In this document: in pieces, positions 1-8,993 of the stretch
Position numbering within the stretch: the stretch's first letter is position 1
Layout: each line of letters opens with the position of its first letter
Assembly: GCF_026409565.1 (NCBI RefSeq)
Contig: NZ_CP112881.1
Coordinates: forward strand, 908,501 to 972,500
Reading direction: 5' to 3'
Length of the DNA stretch: 64,000 bases
Origin: Sneathiella aquimaris
GTDB lineage: Bacteria; Pseudomonadota; Alphaproteobacteria; Sneathiellales; Sneathiellaceae
Translations under genes and position numbers: made by a program
The notes under the pieces: model-generated
What the model saw: the letters and a program-made list of their open reading frames with translations, nothing else
Told to the model about the DNA's origin: nothing
The model's database searches: none

Positions 1-75
1 GACAGATGCCTGCCTGAGAGCAAGAATCGGGTATTCAGAAGCCGGGAGACCTGCCAACCCAAGAAGGATCGAATG
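1..75 (+). promoter_or_regulatory. Cobalamin riboswitch, 3' part only (cut by window edge)
   Basis: Positions 40-55 read AGCCGGGAGACCTGCC, a good match to the B12 box that forms the 3' side of the cobalamin aptamer core (consensus AGYCAGRAKACCKGCC). The rest of the aptamer should lie left of the window. It sits about 100 nt upstream of the DUF1636-cobW-cobN operon, which is the expected target for repression by adenosylcobalamin. No clear intrinsic terminator is visible between the box and the first start codon, so control may be translational. The 3' boundary given is approximate. Confidence 0.75.
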
Positions 76-154
76 TGGACGGGGTGTTCTACAGCGGGCT
101 TTCCGAATGATTGAGGTTCGGTTTGCGTGATGGCTCCCCCTGTTCCTGTATGGA

Positions 155-577
155 ATGGAGCAAAAATTGAGCGTCGTGCTAAATGTCTGTATCACTTGCA
201 AAAAAAGTGACCGCATATCTAATGCGGAGGAAAACCCGATAGCAGAGACAGCAACCGCCAAGCCCGGTGAAAGTCTTTATCAAGCCCTGCTTGAAAAGAA
301 TGAGTCTGAAAATATAAAAATTCTGCCTGTTAAATGCCTTTCTGCCTGCTCAAATGGGTGTACCGTTGCGCTTGCAGGGGAAGGGCGCTGGTCCTATGTG
401 TATGGGCATATGGACGCAGAAACCGATGTAGAAGATATCCTGAAAGGTGTTGCCGCCTATCATAAGACGGACGATGGCCTGGTTCCTTGGCGAGAGCGTC
501 CGGTTATCTTTCGCAAACAAGTGATTTCCCGTATGCCGCCGATGACAGGCGCGCATTCCTCTATTTCTGAAAAGTGA
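155..577 (+). CDS. DUF1636 family metal-binding (ferredoxin-like) protein
   Basis: A 140-residue protein of the DUF1636 family, which has a thioredoxin-like 2Fe-2S ferredoxin-like fold and is regularly found beside cobW and cobN in alphaproteobacteria. Two cysteine groups are visible: CITC at residues 12-15 and the KCLSACSNGC segment around residues 60-69, suited to an Fe-S cluster or another metal. It is the first gene after the cobalamin riboswitch and ends 9 nt before cobW, so it is almost certainly cotranscribed with it. Its biochemical role is not established. A part in cobalt handling for the chelatase is inference from context. The ATG at 155 gives the family-like N-terminus just before the first cysteine pair. 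Confidence 0.85.
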   Translation: MEQKLSVVLNVCITCKKSDRISNAEENPIAETATAKPGESLYQALLEKNESENIKILPVKCLSACSNGCTVALAGEGRWSYVYGHMDAETDVEDILKGVAAYHKTDDGLVPWRERPVIFRKQVISRMPPMTGAHSSISEK

Positions 578-586
578 GTTTCTTAG

Positions 587-1627
587 ATGTCTGATTTGAC
601 AAAAATTCCTGTCACTGTAATCACCGGTTTTCTGGGAAGCGGAAAAACAACGCTGATCAGTAAAATGATGCAAAATCCGCAAGGTAAGCGCTTGGCCGTT
701 TTGGTGAACGAATTTGGCGATGTGGGTGTGGATGGGGATATCCTTAAATCCTGCGCGGATGAAAACTGCCCTCTTGAAAATATTGTTGAGTTGGCAAATG
801 GCTGCATCTGCTGCACGGTTGCGGATGACTTTATTCCCACGATCGAAGCACTGATGGCCCTGCCTGAACAGCCTGAGCATATTGTCATCGAAACGTCAGG
901 ACTTGCATTGCCCAAGCCATTGTTGAAAGCCTTTAACTGGCCAGCGATCAAAAGCCGGATTACCGTTGACGGCGTGATCGCAGTTGCGGATGCTGAAGCG
1001 GTCGGAGCGGGCCGTTTTGCGCCGGATGTTGCTGCCGTCGATGCCCAGCGACTGGCCGATGATAGCCTGGATCACGAAACACCGCTTGCTGAGGTTTTCA
1101 ATGATCAGATCACATGTGCAGATCTGGTGTTATTGTCAAAGGCAGACCTTGCAGATGAAAGCCTGAAGGCTCGGGCTCGCACCGCGATCACAGAGGTTGC
1201 AACAAAAACCCTGCCGATACTGGATATGACTAATGGGGATGTTGATCCACGGGTCATTCTTGGTTTGAATGCGGCCGCTGAAGATGATCTGGACGCACGC
1301 CCTTCCTGTCATGACGGATCTGATGATCATGAGCATGATGACTTCAATTCCATCATTGTTGATCTGCCCGAAATTTCTGACCCTGCCCGTCTGGAAGCAG
1401 CGATTATTGATCTTGCCAACAAGCATCATATTCTGAGAGTAAAAGGGTATGTTGCCGTAGCGGGAAAACCGATGCGTCTTTTGCTGCAAGCGGTCAATTC
1501 TCGAGTGCAGATGCAGTATGATAAAGCATGGGGACAGAGCCCGCGGGAAAGTCGTTTGGTCGTCATCGCGGAGCATCATGATTTGGATGCGCCCGCTGTA
1601 AATTTGATCCTTGCCGAGGCCTGTTAA
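587..1627 (+). CDS. cobW: CobW, G3E-family GTPase / cobalt chaperone
   Basis: A 346-residue G3E GTPase. The P-loop GFLGSGKTT is at residues 14-22, and the signature CICC metal-binding motif, conserved in the COG0523/CobW family, is at residues 73-76. A His/Asp-rich stretch (around residues 239-250, including HEHDD) precedes the C-terminal CobW_C domain and is a typical extra metal site. CobW is required for cobalamin synthesis in aerobic producers and is thought to deliver Co(II) to the cobaltochelatase. Its position immediately upstream of cobN fits that. It lies 10 nt from cobN and is in the riboswitch-controlled operon. Length is normal for the family. Confidence 0.96.
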   Translation: MSDLTKIPVTVITGFLGSGKTTLISKMMQNPQGKRLAVLVNEFGDVGVDGDILKSCADENCPLENIVELANGCICCTVADDFIPTIEALMALPEQPEHIVIETSGLALPKPLLKAFNWPAIKSRITVDGVIAVADAEAVGAGRFAPDVAAVDAQRLADDSLDHETPLAEVFNDQITCADLVLLSKADLADESLKARARTAITEVATKTLPILDMTNGDVDPRVILGLNAAAEDDLDARPSCHDGSDDHEHDDFNSIIVDLPEISDPARLEAAIIDLANKHHILRVKGYVAVAGKPMRLLLQAVNSRVQMQYDKAWGQSPRESRLVVIAEHHDLDAPAVNLILAEAC

Positions 1628-1636
1628 GGATTTTTC

Positions 1637-4600
1637 ATGCATGTAGTCTTTCGCGAAAGTCATGGTCTGGAAGAAAACGAGGTTGCACAGGATCTGGGGC
1701 AGGATCCTGCTGATCTTGTTGTCTTGTCGTTTTCCGACAGTGATCTTGGGGCTTTCGCGGCAGGCTGGGAGCAGGCCCGTGAGGACTTGCCCAGTGTACG
1801 GCTTGCCAATCTTGCGGCGCTGAAGCATCCGCTTTCGGTCGATGTCTATATCGAAAATACGTTGCAGGACGCCAAGGCTATCCTGATCCGGCTTATCGGC
1901 GGCGAGCAATATTGGCAGTATGGGTTGTCAGCGGTAAATGAATTGGCCCGGAGGGAAAAGATTGCATTGGCGGTTTTGCCTGCGGACGGCCGGAATGATC
2001 CGCGCCTTGATGCAATGTCGACAGTCAGTGTCCCGACGTTACGGCGCTTGAAGTCATTATGTGATCAGGGCGGGGCACCGGCGGCCGAAACTGCGCTAAA
2101 AATCATGGCGGGCGCCCTGCCAGAAGATGCTGATTTTGAAGAGAGCGTTCAGCCTCTTCCGCTGCATGGATTTTATGATCCTGACCATGGATATGCTGAA
2201 ACACTTGAAGCTTTTTCCGCCGTTCCGCAAAGTCCGATTATCATCAGTTTTTACCGGTCCTATTTGACCTCGGCCGATCTGGAGCCTGTCGACGCGCTGA
2301 TCCGGGCATTTCGTAAGAAGGGGTTCGCCTGTTTTGGTGTTTTCGCAGCCTCTCTGAAAGCGAATGAAACGGTTGTCTGGCTTGAGGCGTTGTTGCCCGG
2401 ATTGCAGCCTGAGGCGATTGTTAATCTAACGGCTTTTTCGGCCAAAGGGGCAAACGGAAAATCTCCGTTAGAAGTCGCGGGATGCCCTGTTTTTCAAACG
2501 GCCTTGTCCACAGCACCCAGCCAGAAATGGGCGGAGAGCGAACGGGGTTTGTCACCGGCAGACCTTGCTATGTTTGTTGCCATGCCAGAGGTGGATGGAC
2601 GAATTTTTACAGCCGTCACAAGCTTTAAAGAGCCGTCTAACCGACATGAAGACTTGCAGTTTTCAAGATTTTATCACCGTGCAGACCTTAATCGGGTTGC
2701 GGCGATTGTTCAGCAGGTCAGCCGCTGGATTACGCTCGCCCGAAAAACAGCGGCAGAAAAACATCTGGCCTTTATATTGTCCACCTATCCGGGCAAAGAT
2801 CATCAGATCGCGCATGCGGTTGGTCTGGATGCGCTCGCCTCGATGGACGCAATACTGTCGTTCCTAAACAAAGAAGGATATCAGACGGGTCCGACGGAAG
2901 CACTGGCAAACCAGCTTTTGCAATCCACCGTGACGTGGCCACTGGAGCTTTATCTTCAAGCACTGAAAGCCTTGCCTGGTGAGTTGCGTCAGGACTTAAG
3001 CGATGCGTGGGGCGACCCTGAAGACGATCCTACTTGCCGAAATGGGTTCTTTGAATTTCGGGCCCTTCGCCAAGGACAAGTGAGCATTGCCTTGCAGCCG
3101 GAAAGAGGCCATCGGGCAGAACGGGACGATGATTACCATGATCTCGCCCGAATTCCCTGTCACGGATATGTGGCCTTCTATTTGTGGCTACAACATCACG
3201 GCACGATTTCTGGCAATGAATTGGATGCCCTGGTTCATATCGGGGCACATGGCACTCTGGAATGGTTGCCCGGTAAATCGGTTGCCCTGTCTGACGAGTG
3301 CTGGCCAGATGTTTTAACGGGATCATTGCCCGTTATTTATCCATTTATTGTGAATGATCCGGGCGAGGCGGTGCAGGCCAAGCGACGGATCGGCGCTGTG
3401 ACACTGGGGCATATGCCGCCGCCGATGAAGGAAAGCGCGGTTCCATCTTCTATGGTTCGGTTGGAACGGCTTTTGGATGAATATTCAACTGCCGACGGTC
3501 TTGACCCAAATCGTCGGGACCGTTTGGTAACGGCCATTCGCGAGGAAGCGCAGGCAGCTGGAGTTGAAGAGGATATCGGCATTGAGCCCGATCACTCGGC
3601 CGCAGAGGCCCTTGTTCGGATTGACCGCTTTGTTTGCGATATCAAGGAAAGCCAGTTTGGAGATGGCTTGCATATATATGGGGAAGGCGTCTCGGGATCT
3701 ACAGAATTGGAAGGTCTGTTAAAAGCTCTTTCTGGCCAGGCAGTTGCCCCAGGGCCGTCAGGCTCTCCGTTCAAGGGACGGGATGATGTTTTGCCGACAG
3801 GGCGCAATCTGTATTCGACAGATCCTCGTGCGGTACCGACCCGGGCGGCTTACGCACAGGGTGTAAAGCTTGCGGAAGAACTGGTTCGGCGCCACTTGCA
3901 GGATCACGGAGACTATCCACGCGCACTGATTGTTGATCTTTGGGGGTCCGCGACCATGAGGACAGCGGGTGAAGAATTTGCCATGGCACTTCATTTAGCA
4001 GGGGTTGAACCCAAATGGGGCGAGAATAGCGATCGCGTCACGGGCTTTGAAATTTTGCCACTAATGATGCTGGACCGTCCCCGTATTGACGTAACTTTGC
4101 GTGTGTCAGGACTGTTTCGGGATATTTTCCCCAATCTGTCGGATTTGTTTAATGCGGCGACGGCGACCCTTGCCACACGGGACGAAGGCACTGCGGATAA
4201 TCCCTATCAGGATAAAAATCCACGTGTTTTTGGGCCTAAGCCCGGCTTGTATGGAGTGCAGATGGACCCTGGAAACACAGACTATACGGCTGATGCCAGG
4301 ATGTCGGCGGGGGAAAGTTGGCTCGCTGGCTCAGAGTGGGTTATGGCTGGCAGTTTCGGCGATCAGGCTGATCATTCTGACCGGGAAACCCTTGAAAAAA
4401 GAGTTCTGCAAGCTGATGCTTTTGTTCACAGTCAGGACTTGCCTGAAACGGACTTGCTGCTGGCAATGGATTATGCCACCCATGAAGCCGGGTTTGCCGC
4501 AGCCCATGCAGGACTAACGGCGGCGCGTCCAGGAGAGGTAGAAAAAAACCCGGTCCTTTACCATTTGGATAACACACGAAGTAATGACCCGAAAGCCCGA

Positions 4601-4945
4601 ACACTTTCTGAAGAAATCGCGAGAGTTGTTCGTGCAAGGGCGACGAACCCGGACTGGCTGGCAGGGATGTTACGTCACGGTTTTCGGGGTGGGGCTGAAA
4701 TTGCAGCCACGTTGGAACATATGGCGGCCTTCGCGCATATGGCGCACGCCGTTCCGGCACATTTATTTGATGCCTACTACGAGCATACGCTGGGTGATGA
4801 CAAAATCAGAGAGTTTCTTGAAGAGCATAACCCGCAGGCCTTAGAGGCAATGGAGGCCTGTTTCGAGCGGTTGCATGAAGCCGGTCTTTGGGTGACACGC
4901 CGAAATTGGATTGCCGCACAGATCGGGGTGAGCGGCGATGGGTGA
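1637..4945 (+). CDS. cobN: Cobaltochelatase large subunit CobN
   Basis: A 1102-residue CobN/magnesium-chelatase H-type protein. It binds hydrogenobyrinic acid a,c-diamide and, with the AAA+ partners CobS and CobT, inserts cobalt in an ATP-dependent reaction. Characteristic segments include HIGAHGTLEWLPGK (about residue 534) and the C-terminal chelatase region with RHGFRGGAEIA. It is shorter than the roughly 1270-residue rhizobial and Pseudomonas denitrificans forms, mostly at the N-terminus, but the conserved body is complete. The AAGGA at 1627-1631 fits the ATG at 1637. The 3' end overlaps the cobG start by 8 nt. No cobS or cobT chelatase genes are in the window, so the partners must be elsewhere. 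Confidence 0.96.
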   Translation: MHVVFRESHGLEENEVAQDLGQDPADLVVLSFSDSDLGAFAAGWEQAREDLPSVRLANLAALKHPLSVDVYIENTLQDAKAILIRLIGGEQYWQYGLSAVNELARREKIALAVLPADGRNDPRLDAMSTVSVPTLRRLKSLCDQGGAPAAETALKIMAGALPEDADFEESVQPLPLHGFYDPDHGYAETLEAFSAVPQSPIIISFYRSYLTSADLEPVDALIRAFRKKGFACFGVFAASLKANETVVWLEALLPGLQPEAIVNLTAFSAKGANGKSPLEVAGCPVFQTALSTAPSQKWAESERGLSPADLAMFVAMPEVDGRIFTAVTSFKEPSNRHEDLQFSRFYHRADLNRVAAIVQQVSRWITLARKTAAEKHLAFILSTYPGKDHQIAHAVGLDALASMDAILSFLNKEGYQTGPTEALANQLLQSTVTWPLELYLQALKALPGELRQDLSDAWGDPEDDPTCRNGFFEFRALRQGQVSIALQPERGHRAERDDDYHDLARIPCHGYVAFYLWLQHHGTISGNELDALVHIGAHGTLEWLPGKSVALSDECWPDVLTGSLPVIYPFIVNDPGEAVQAKRRIGAVTLGHMPPPMKESAVPSSMVRLERLLDEYSTADGLDPNRRDRLVTAIREEAQAAGVEEDIGIEPDHSAAEALVRIDRFVCDIKESQFGDGLHIYGEGVSGSTELEGLLKALSGQAVAPGPSGSPFKGRDDVLPTGRNLYSTDPRAVPTRAAYAQGVKLAEELVRRHLQDHGDYPRALIVDLWGSATMRTAGEEFAMALHLAGVEPKWGENSDRVTGFEILPLMMLDRPRIDVTLRVSGLFRDIFPNLSDLFNAATATLATRDEGTADNPYQDKNPRVFGPKPGLYGVQMDPGNTDYTADARMSAGESWLAGSEWVMAGSFGDQADHSDRETLEKRVLQADAFVHSQDLPETDLLLAMDYATHEAGFAAAHAGLTAARPGEVEKNPVLYHLDNTRSNDPKARTLSEEIARVVRARATNPDWLAGMLRHGFRGGAEIAATLEHMAAFAHMAHAVPAHLFDAYYEHTLGDDKIREFLEEHNPQALEAMEACFERLHEAGLWVTRRNWIAAQIGVSGDG

Positions 4946-6143
4946 TCCAGTTGTAAAAGGGTGGTGTCCGGGGGCTTTGAAGCCCATGCAGTCAGGCGAT
5001 GGTCTTCTTGTTAGAATACGGCCGTTTAAAAGTCGTTTGAACGCAGATCAGTTGGCTGGAATTGGGAAACTTGCCCGGGAATATGGAAATGGTCTTGTTG
5101 ATTTTTCCCGCCGATCCAATTTGCAGCTGCGCGGCGTTCTTCCAGAAAATCATGCTCCATTAATGGCCCGGTTGCAGTCCCTTCATCTTATTGATGACAA
5201 TGTTCTTGTTGAAAGTCGCCGGAATATGGTCGTCACACCGTTCTGGACGGACGGGGATGACTCCGATGTAATCGCCGCGAGGCTTGAAAAAGCGTTGCTG
5301 GATGAAAATCTGCATTTGACCGGTTTACCGGGAAAATTCGGTTTCGCCGTTGATTGCGGGCCTTTACCAGTTCTGTCCGGAATGCCTGCAGATATCCGAA
5401 TTGAACGATCAGCACAGGGCGGGCTGGTTGTGCGTCCTGACGGGTCTGATTTTGGCATTTCTGTTCAGTTGGAAACAGCCGTCGACATGGCAGTTTCACT
5501 CGCCCGATGGTTCTCGGACTTGAAGGAAATTAAGGCGGGCCGTGGTCGCATGCGCCAATATGTACATTTGCTGCCGGAAAACGCTGAATTTATGCTTACC
5601 GAAGCCAGTGCAGAACCTGCTGTGATGCCAGCTGTTGGATGGGTGCAGACGGGGTTTCTTGCGGGTCTGGAGTTAGGACAATTGACAGCAGCCGGGTTGA
5701 TCGCGTTGTCTGAAAAAGTTGACGCGGTGCGCCTGACACCCTGGCGGATGCTGTGCCTTGAACACTATTCAGCGGATGCAGGATTGCTGGATGCGATTGA
5801 CGGCATGATAACCAACCCGGACTGCCCGCTGATGAGAATTGCCGCCTGCACAGGATCGCCGGCCTGCCCGCAAGGCTGGTTGGATACCCGAAAGTTGGCT
5901 CGCGACTTATCAACAAGTTTGCCTTTGGGCGATAGTCTGTATATCAGTGGCTGCACGAAAAAATGTGCGGGACAATCAGAGGCATTCACGCATGCCATGA
6001 TTGCGGCGCAGTCGGGTGTGACGGTGTATAATAAACAACGAAATGCACCTTTCTCCAGTGAGCATTTCTCGCATGAAGAGTTTAAGGAAAAGACGACGAT
6101 GCATATCAAGGGCGATACTTTCTTTTTCAAGGAAAGCCAATGA
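4938..6143 (+). CDS. cobG: Precorrin-3B synthase CobG
   Basis: A 401-residue member of the nitrite/sulfite reductase ferredoxin-like family. CobG is an oxygen-dependent 4Fe-4S monooxygenase that converts precorrin-3A to precorrin-3B, the step that commits to the aerobic pathway. The N-terminal half-domain carries SRRSNLQLRG (siroheme-family-like substrate-binding region, about residues 56-65), and the C-terminal cysteines CTGSPACPQG (about 301-310) and SGCTKKCAG (about 335-343) form the 4Fe-4S ligand set. It overlaps cobN by 8 nt and its TGA overlaps the cobH ATG by 4 nt, so translation is likely coupled. Presence of CobG means the organism does not need the CobZ alternative. Confidence 0.95.
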   Translation: MGDPVVKGWCPGALKPMQSGDGLLVRIRPFKSRLNADQLAGIGKLAREYGNGLVDFSRRSNLQLRGVLPENHAPLMARLQSLHLIDDNVLVESRRNMVVTPFWTDGDDSDVIAARLEKALLDENLHLTGLPGKFGFAVDCGPLPVLSGMPADIRIERSAQGGLVVRPDGSDFGISVQLETAVDMAVSLARWFSDLKEIKAGRGRMRQYVHLLPENAEFMLTEASAEPAVMPAVGWVQTGFLAGLELGQLTAAGLIALSEKVDAVRLTPWRMLCLEHYSADAGLLDAIDGMITNPDCPLMRIAACTGSPACPQGWLDTRKLARDLSTSLPLGDSLYISGCTKKCAGQSEAFTHAMIAAQSGVTVYNKQRNAPFSSEHFSHEEFKEKTTMHIKGDTFFFKESQ

Positions 6144-6769
6144 CCCATTATTACGAAACAGATGGTCAGGCCATATACAATCAGTCCTTTTCAATCATCC
6201 GGCGCGAAGCAGATCTTGAGCGTTTTTCGCCAGAAGAGGAAATCGTCGCGGTTCGAATGATCCATGCAAGTGGCATGGTCGGGTTGGAAAAATCGATCGA
6301 ATTTTCGCCGGGTATGGCGGTAAAAGCACGTTCCGCGCTGGAACAGGGGGCCCCGATTTTCTGTGATGCCCGGATGGTCAGTGAAGGGATTACCCGGACG
6401 CGCCTACCGTCGGAAAATGAGATTATCTGTACATTGCATGACGACGGTGTTTTCGAATTGGCCCGACAGATCGCCAACACGCGGTCAGCCGCAGCCCTTG
6501 AGCTCTGGCGTCCGAAGCTGGAAGGGGCGGTTGTTGCCATCGGAAACGCGCCGACCGCTTTGTTTCATTTGTTAAATATGCTGGAAGATCCGGAATGTCC
6601 GCGGCCGGCCGCAATCATTGGTTGTCCTGTGGGTTTTGTTGGGGCAATGGAATCAAAAGAGGCGTTGATGCAGGATTTGCCTGTGCCTTCAATGACGGTG
6701 CGGGGACGACTTGGCGGTTCTGCGATTACGGTGGCGGCGATTAATGCGCTGGCCAGCCGGAAGGAATAA
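6140..6769 (+). CDS. cobH: Precorrin-8X methylmutase CobH
   Basis: A 209-residue CobH/CbiC protein. It moves the methyl group from C11 to C12 of precorrin-8X, giving hydrogenobyrinic acid. The catalytic histidine is His42 in the segment MIHASGMVG, equivalent to His43 of the P. denitrificans enzyme. The C-terminal GCPVGFVGAMESKEAL and GRLGGSAITVAAINAL segments are family hallmarks. The start overlaps the cobG stop (ATGA), and the gene is followed after 2 nt by cobI. Length is normal. Confidence 0.97.
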   Translation: MTHYYETDGQAIYNQSFSIIRREADLERFSPEEEIVAVRMIHASGMVGLEKSIEFSPGMAVKARSALEQGAPIFCDARMVSEGITRTRLPSENEIICTLHDDGVFELARQIANTRSAAALELWRPKLEGAVVAIGNAPTALFHLLNMLEDPECPRPAAIIGCPVGFVGAMESKEALMQDLPVPSMTVRGRLGGSAITVAAINALASRKE

Positions 6770-6771
6770 AG

Positions 6772-7497
6772 ATGGCGAAGGTTATTTGTGTTGGTCTGGG
6801 TCCCGGCGATCCAGAATTAATGAGCGTTAAATCAGATCGCCTCATTCGCAATGCTGATAAAGTGGCGTATTTCAGGAAAGCGGGACGAAAAGGGCAGGCC
6901 CGCCAGATTGTGTCCGGGATGCTTGCGGATAACGTTCTTGAATTACCGATGGAGTATCCGGTAACCACAGAAATTCCGGTAGCGGATCCTCGATATAATG
7001 AAATGCTGTCCGCTTTCTATGAAGAACAGGCCTGTCGCCTGATTGATCTGGCGGAAACCAGCGCAACGGACATCATTGTGTTGTGCGAAGGGGATCCGTT
7101 CTTTTACGGCTCTTTCATGCATTTATATATTCGCTTGCAGGGGCGCGTCGACATGGAAATCATCCCCGGTATTACCGGAATGTCTGGTTGCTGGACCGCG
7201 ACCGGTGTTCCGATGACCTGGGGCGATGATATTCTGACAGTTCTCATGGGAACGTTGCCAGAAGAAACACTGACCGAAAAAATGCAGGATACAGACGCCT
7301 TTGTTGTTATGAAAACAGGGCGTAACCTTCCAAAAATAAAAATGGCGCTGGATAAAGCCGGACGGATGCCGGATGCGTGGATCGTAAGTCACGGCACCAT
7401 GGCCCAGCAGAAGGTCCAGCGGCTTGTCGATTTTACAGAAGGTTCAATTCCCTATTTCACAATCATTCTGGTCCATGGTCAGGGGCGGCGCCCATGA
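6772..7497 (+). CDS. cobI: Precorrin-2 C20-methyltransferase CobI
   Basis: A 241-residue tetrapyrrole (corrin/porphyrin) methylase that uses S-adenosylmethionine to methylate precorrin-2 at C20, giving precorrin-3A. The N-terminal VGLGPGDPELMSVK motif and the CEGDPFFYGSF loop are typical of CobI/CbiL. AAGGA at 6761-6765 lies 6 nt before the ATG. The TGA overlaps the cobJ ATG by 4 nt. Confidence 0.96.
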   Translation: MAKVICVGLGPGDPELMSVKSDRLIRNADKVAYFRKAGRKGQARQIVSGMLADNVLELPMEYPVTTEIPVADPRYNEMLSAFYEEQACRLIDLAETSATDIIVLCEGDPFFYGSFMHLYIRLQGRVDMEIIPGITGMSGCWTATGVPMTWGDDILTVLMGTLPEETLTEKMQDTDAFVVMKTGRNLPKIKMALDKAGRMPDAWIVSHGTMAQQKVQRLVDFTEGSIPYFTIILVHGQGRRP

Positions 7498-8270
7498 TAC
7501 ACGAAAATCAAAAAGGCAGCGTTGTGGTGGCAGGCCTGGGACCGGGGCGGGACGATTGGATCTGCCCCTCTGTTCAAAAAGCCATTGATCAGGCGACAGA
7601 TGTTGTCGGCTATGGTCCATATGTCAGCCGCGTACCAGACCGCGAAGGGCTGACCTTACATGCGACAGACAACAGGGTTGAATTGGAACGCGCGCGCCAT
7701 GCTTTGGAAATGGCCGCTAGCGGGCATCGGGTTGTTGTTGTTTCTTCTGGTGATCCCGGTGTGTTTGCGATGGCATCCGCATTGTTTGAAGCGCTGGAAG
7801 AAGGAGAGCCTCTGTGGCGTTCGCTTGACGTGGAAATCTTGCCGGGGGTAACGGCAATGCTGGCCGCGGCTGCCCGGTTGGGCGCACCTTTAGGACATGA
7901 TTTTTGTGCGATCAATCTGTCTGACAACCTGAAGCCTTTTTCTTTAATTGAAAAGCGGGTTTCCTTGTCGGTAGAGGCGGATTTTGCAATGGCGTTTTAT
8001 AACCCTAGATCGAAGGCCCGCCCGCATCAGTTTGAAAAAATTCTGGATTTGCTGAAAACTCAGACGAAGGGGGATCGCCTGATAAGCTTTGCCCGCGCAG
8101 TGTCAACAGACGAGGAGCATATCAAAACAGTATCTTTGAGTGAAGCAACGCCGGATATGGCAGATATGCGTACTGTTGTGATCGTGGGGTCTTCCTTAAC
8201 ACGGCAAATCGCGGGAACCGATTTTGTGTATACGCCGCGGTCGACCCCTCATATGGCGGAGGTTGAATGA
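7494..8270 (+). CDS. cobJ: Precorrin-3B C17-methyltransferase CobJ
   Basis: A 258-residue tetrapyrrole methylase that methylates C17 with ring contraction of precorrin-3B to precorrin-4. The N-terminal VAGLGPGRDDW, the VVSSGDPGVFAMA loop (about residues 81-93) and the AMAFYNPRSKAR segment identify CobJ/CbiH. The reading frame is open back to 7377, but the ATG at 7494 that overlaps the cobI stop is the sensible start and gives a normal N-terminus. The 3' end overlaps the tail of the oppositely oriented cobK by 22 nt (8249-8270). Confidence 0.95.
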   Translation: MIHENQKGSVVVAGLGPGRDDWICPSVQKAIDQATDVVGYGPYVSRVPDREGLTLHATDNRVELERARHALEMAASGHRVVVVSSGDPGVFAMASALFEALEEGEPLWRSLDVEILPGVTAMLAAAARLGAPLGHDFCAINLSDNLKPFSLIEKRVSLSVEADFAMAFYNPRSKARPHQFEKILDLLKTQTKGDRLISFARAVSTDEEHIKTVSLSEATPDMADMRTVVIVGSSLTRQIAGTDFVYTPRSTPHMAEVE

Positions 8271-8992
8271 GCCAGCCAGTTCAGGACATCTTTTGGATCA
8301 GCAACAACGTTTCGCTTCGGCAAAGCGGGGCGACCAATCATGATGACTTGAAGCTTCAGATCGCGCGCTGCCTGGATTTTGGCAAAGGCACCTTCGCCGC
8401 CGGCATTTTTAGCAACCACATATTGAATTCGTTTTTCGGCAAGCCAATTCCGGTCTTTTTCAAATTCAAAAGGTCCCCGGTCCACCACAATTTCATAGTT
8501 CGGAAAATCAAGCGGGCCGCCAGGTTGGTCGACAATGCGCAACAGATAGTGATGCTGTGGCTTTCGGTAAAAAGAATTCAGGTGCTGACGTCCGATCCCA
8601 AGAAAAATACGCGCGGGCGTTTCGGGCAACGCGTCGACAGCTTTGGTAATATCTGCGACGTTGATCCAATTGTCGTCGGGCTGTTCACGCCAGGGTGGTC
8701 GCTCGAGGGCCAAAAGCGGCGTGTTTGTTTGAGCACAGGCTGCAATCGCATTCCGGCTCATCTGGGCCGCAAAGGGATGGGTCGCATCGATAACGGCACG
8801 GACCTGTTCGCGAAGAATAAAATCGACCAGACCAGCAACACCGCCGAACCCGCCAATGCGGGTTGGGATCGGTTGTTCTCGTGGCACGTCAACCCGACCC
8901 GCATAGGAAAACAACGCATCAAGTTGCGTTTCCGAAACGGCTTTAGCAAGGCGGCTGGCGTCCAGTGTCCCGCCCAGAATGAGGGTTTTCAT
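8249..8992 (-). CDS. cobK: Precorrin-6A reductase CobK
   Basis: A 247-residue CobK/CbiJ protein, the NADPH-dependent reductase of precorrin-6A. The N-terminal ILGGTLDASRLA Rossmann segment, the IDATHPFA motif (about residues 66-73) and the C-terminal KNAGGEGAFAKI segment identify it. The frame is open farther upstream to 9247, but that extension lies within cobL on the other strand and is not CobK-like. The ATG at 8992 gives the standard N-terminus. The gene is inverted inside an otherwise plus-strand run: its stop region overlaps cobJ by 22 nt and its start codon is one base away from the divergent cobL start at 8994. Its promoter must therefore lie within cobL coding sequence. Confidence 0.94.
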   Translation of the reverse strand: MKTLILGGTLDASRLAKAVSETQLDALFSYAGRVDVPREQPIPTRIGGFGGVAGLVDFILREQVRAVIDATHPFAAQMSRNAIAACAQTNTPLLALERPPWREQPDDNWINVADITKAVDALPETPARIFLGIGRQHLNSFYRKPQHHYLLRIVDQPGGPLDFPNYEIVVDRGPFEFEKDRNWLAEKRIQYVVAKNAGGEGAFAKIQAARDLKLQVIMIGRPALPKRNVVADPKDVLNWLAHSTSAI

Positions 8993-8993
8993 A

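Noticed and set aside
1136..1909. Minus-strand 257-codon frame across the cobW-cobN junction
   Set aside because: It spans the end of one confirmed gene and the start of another, and looks like a shadow frame.
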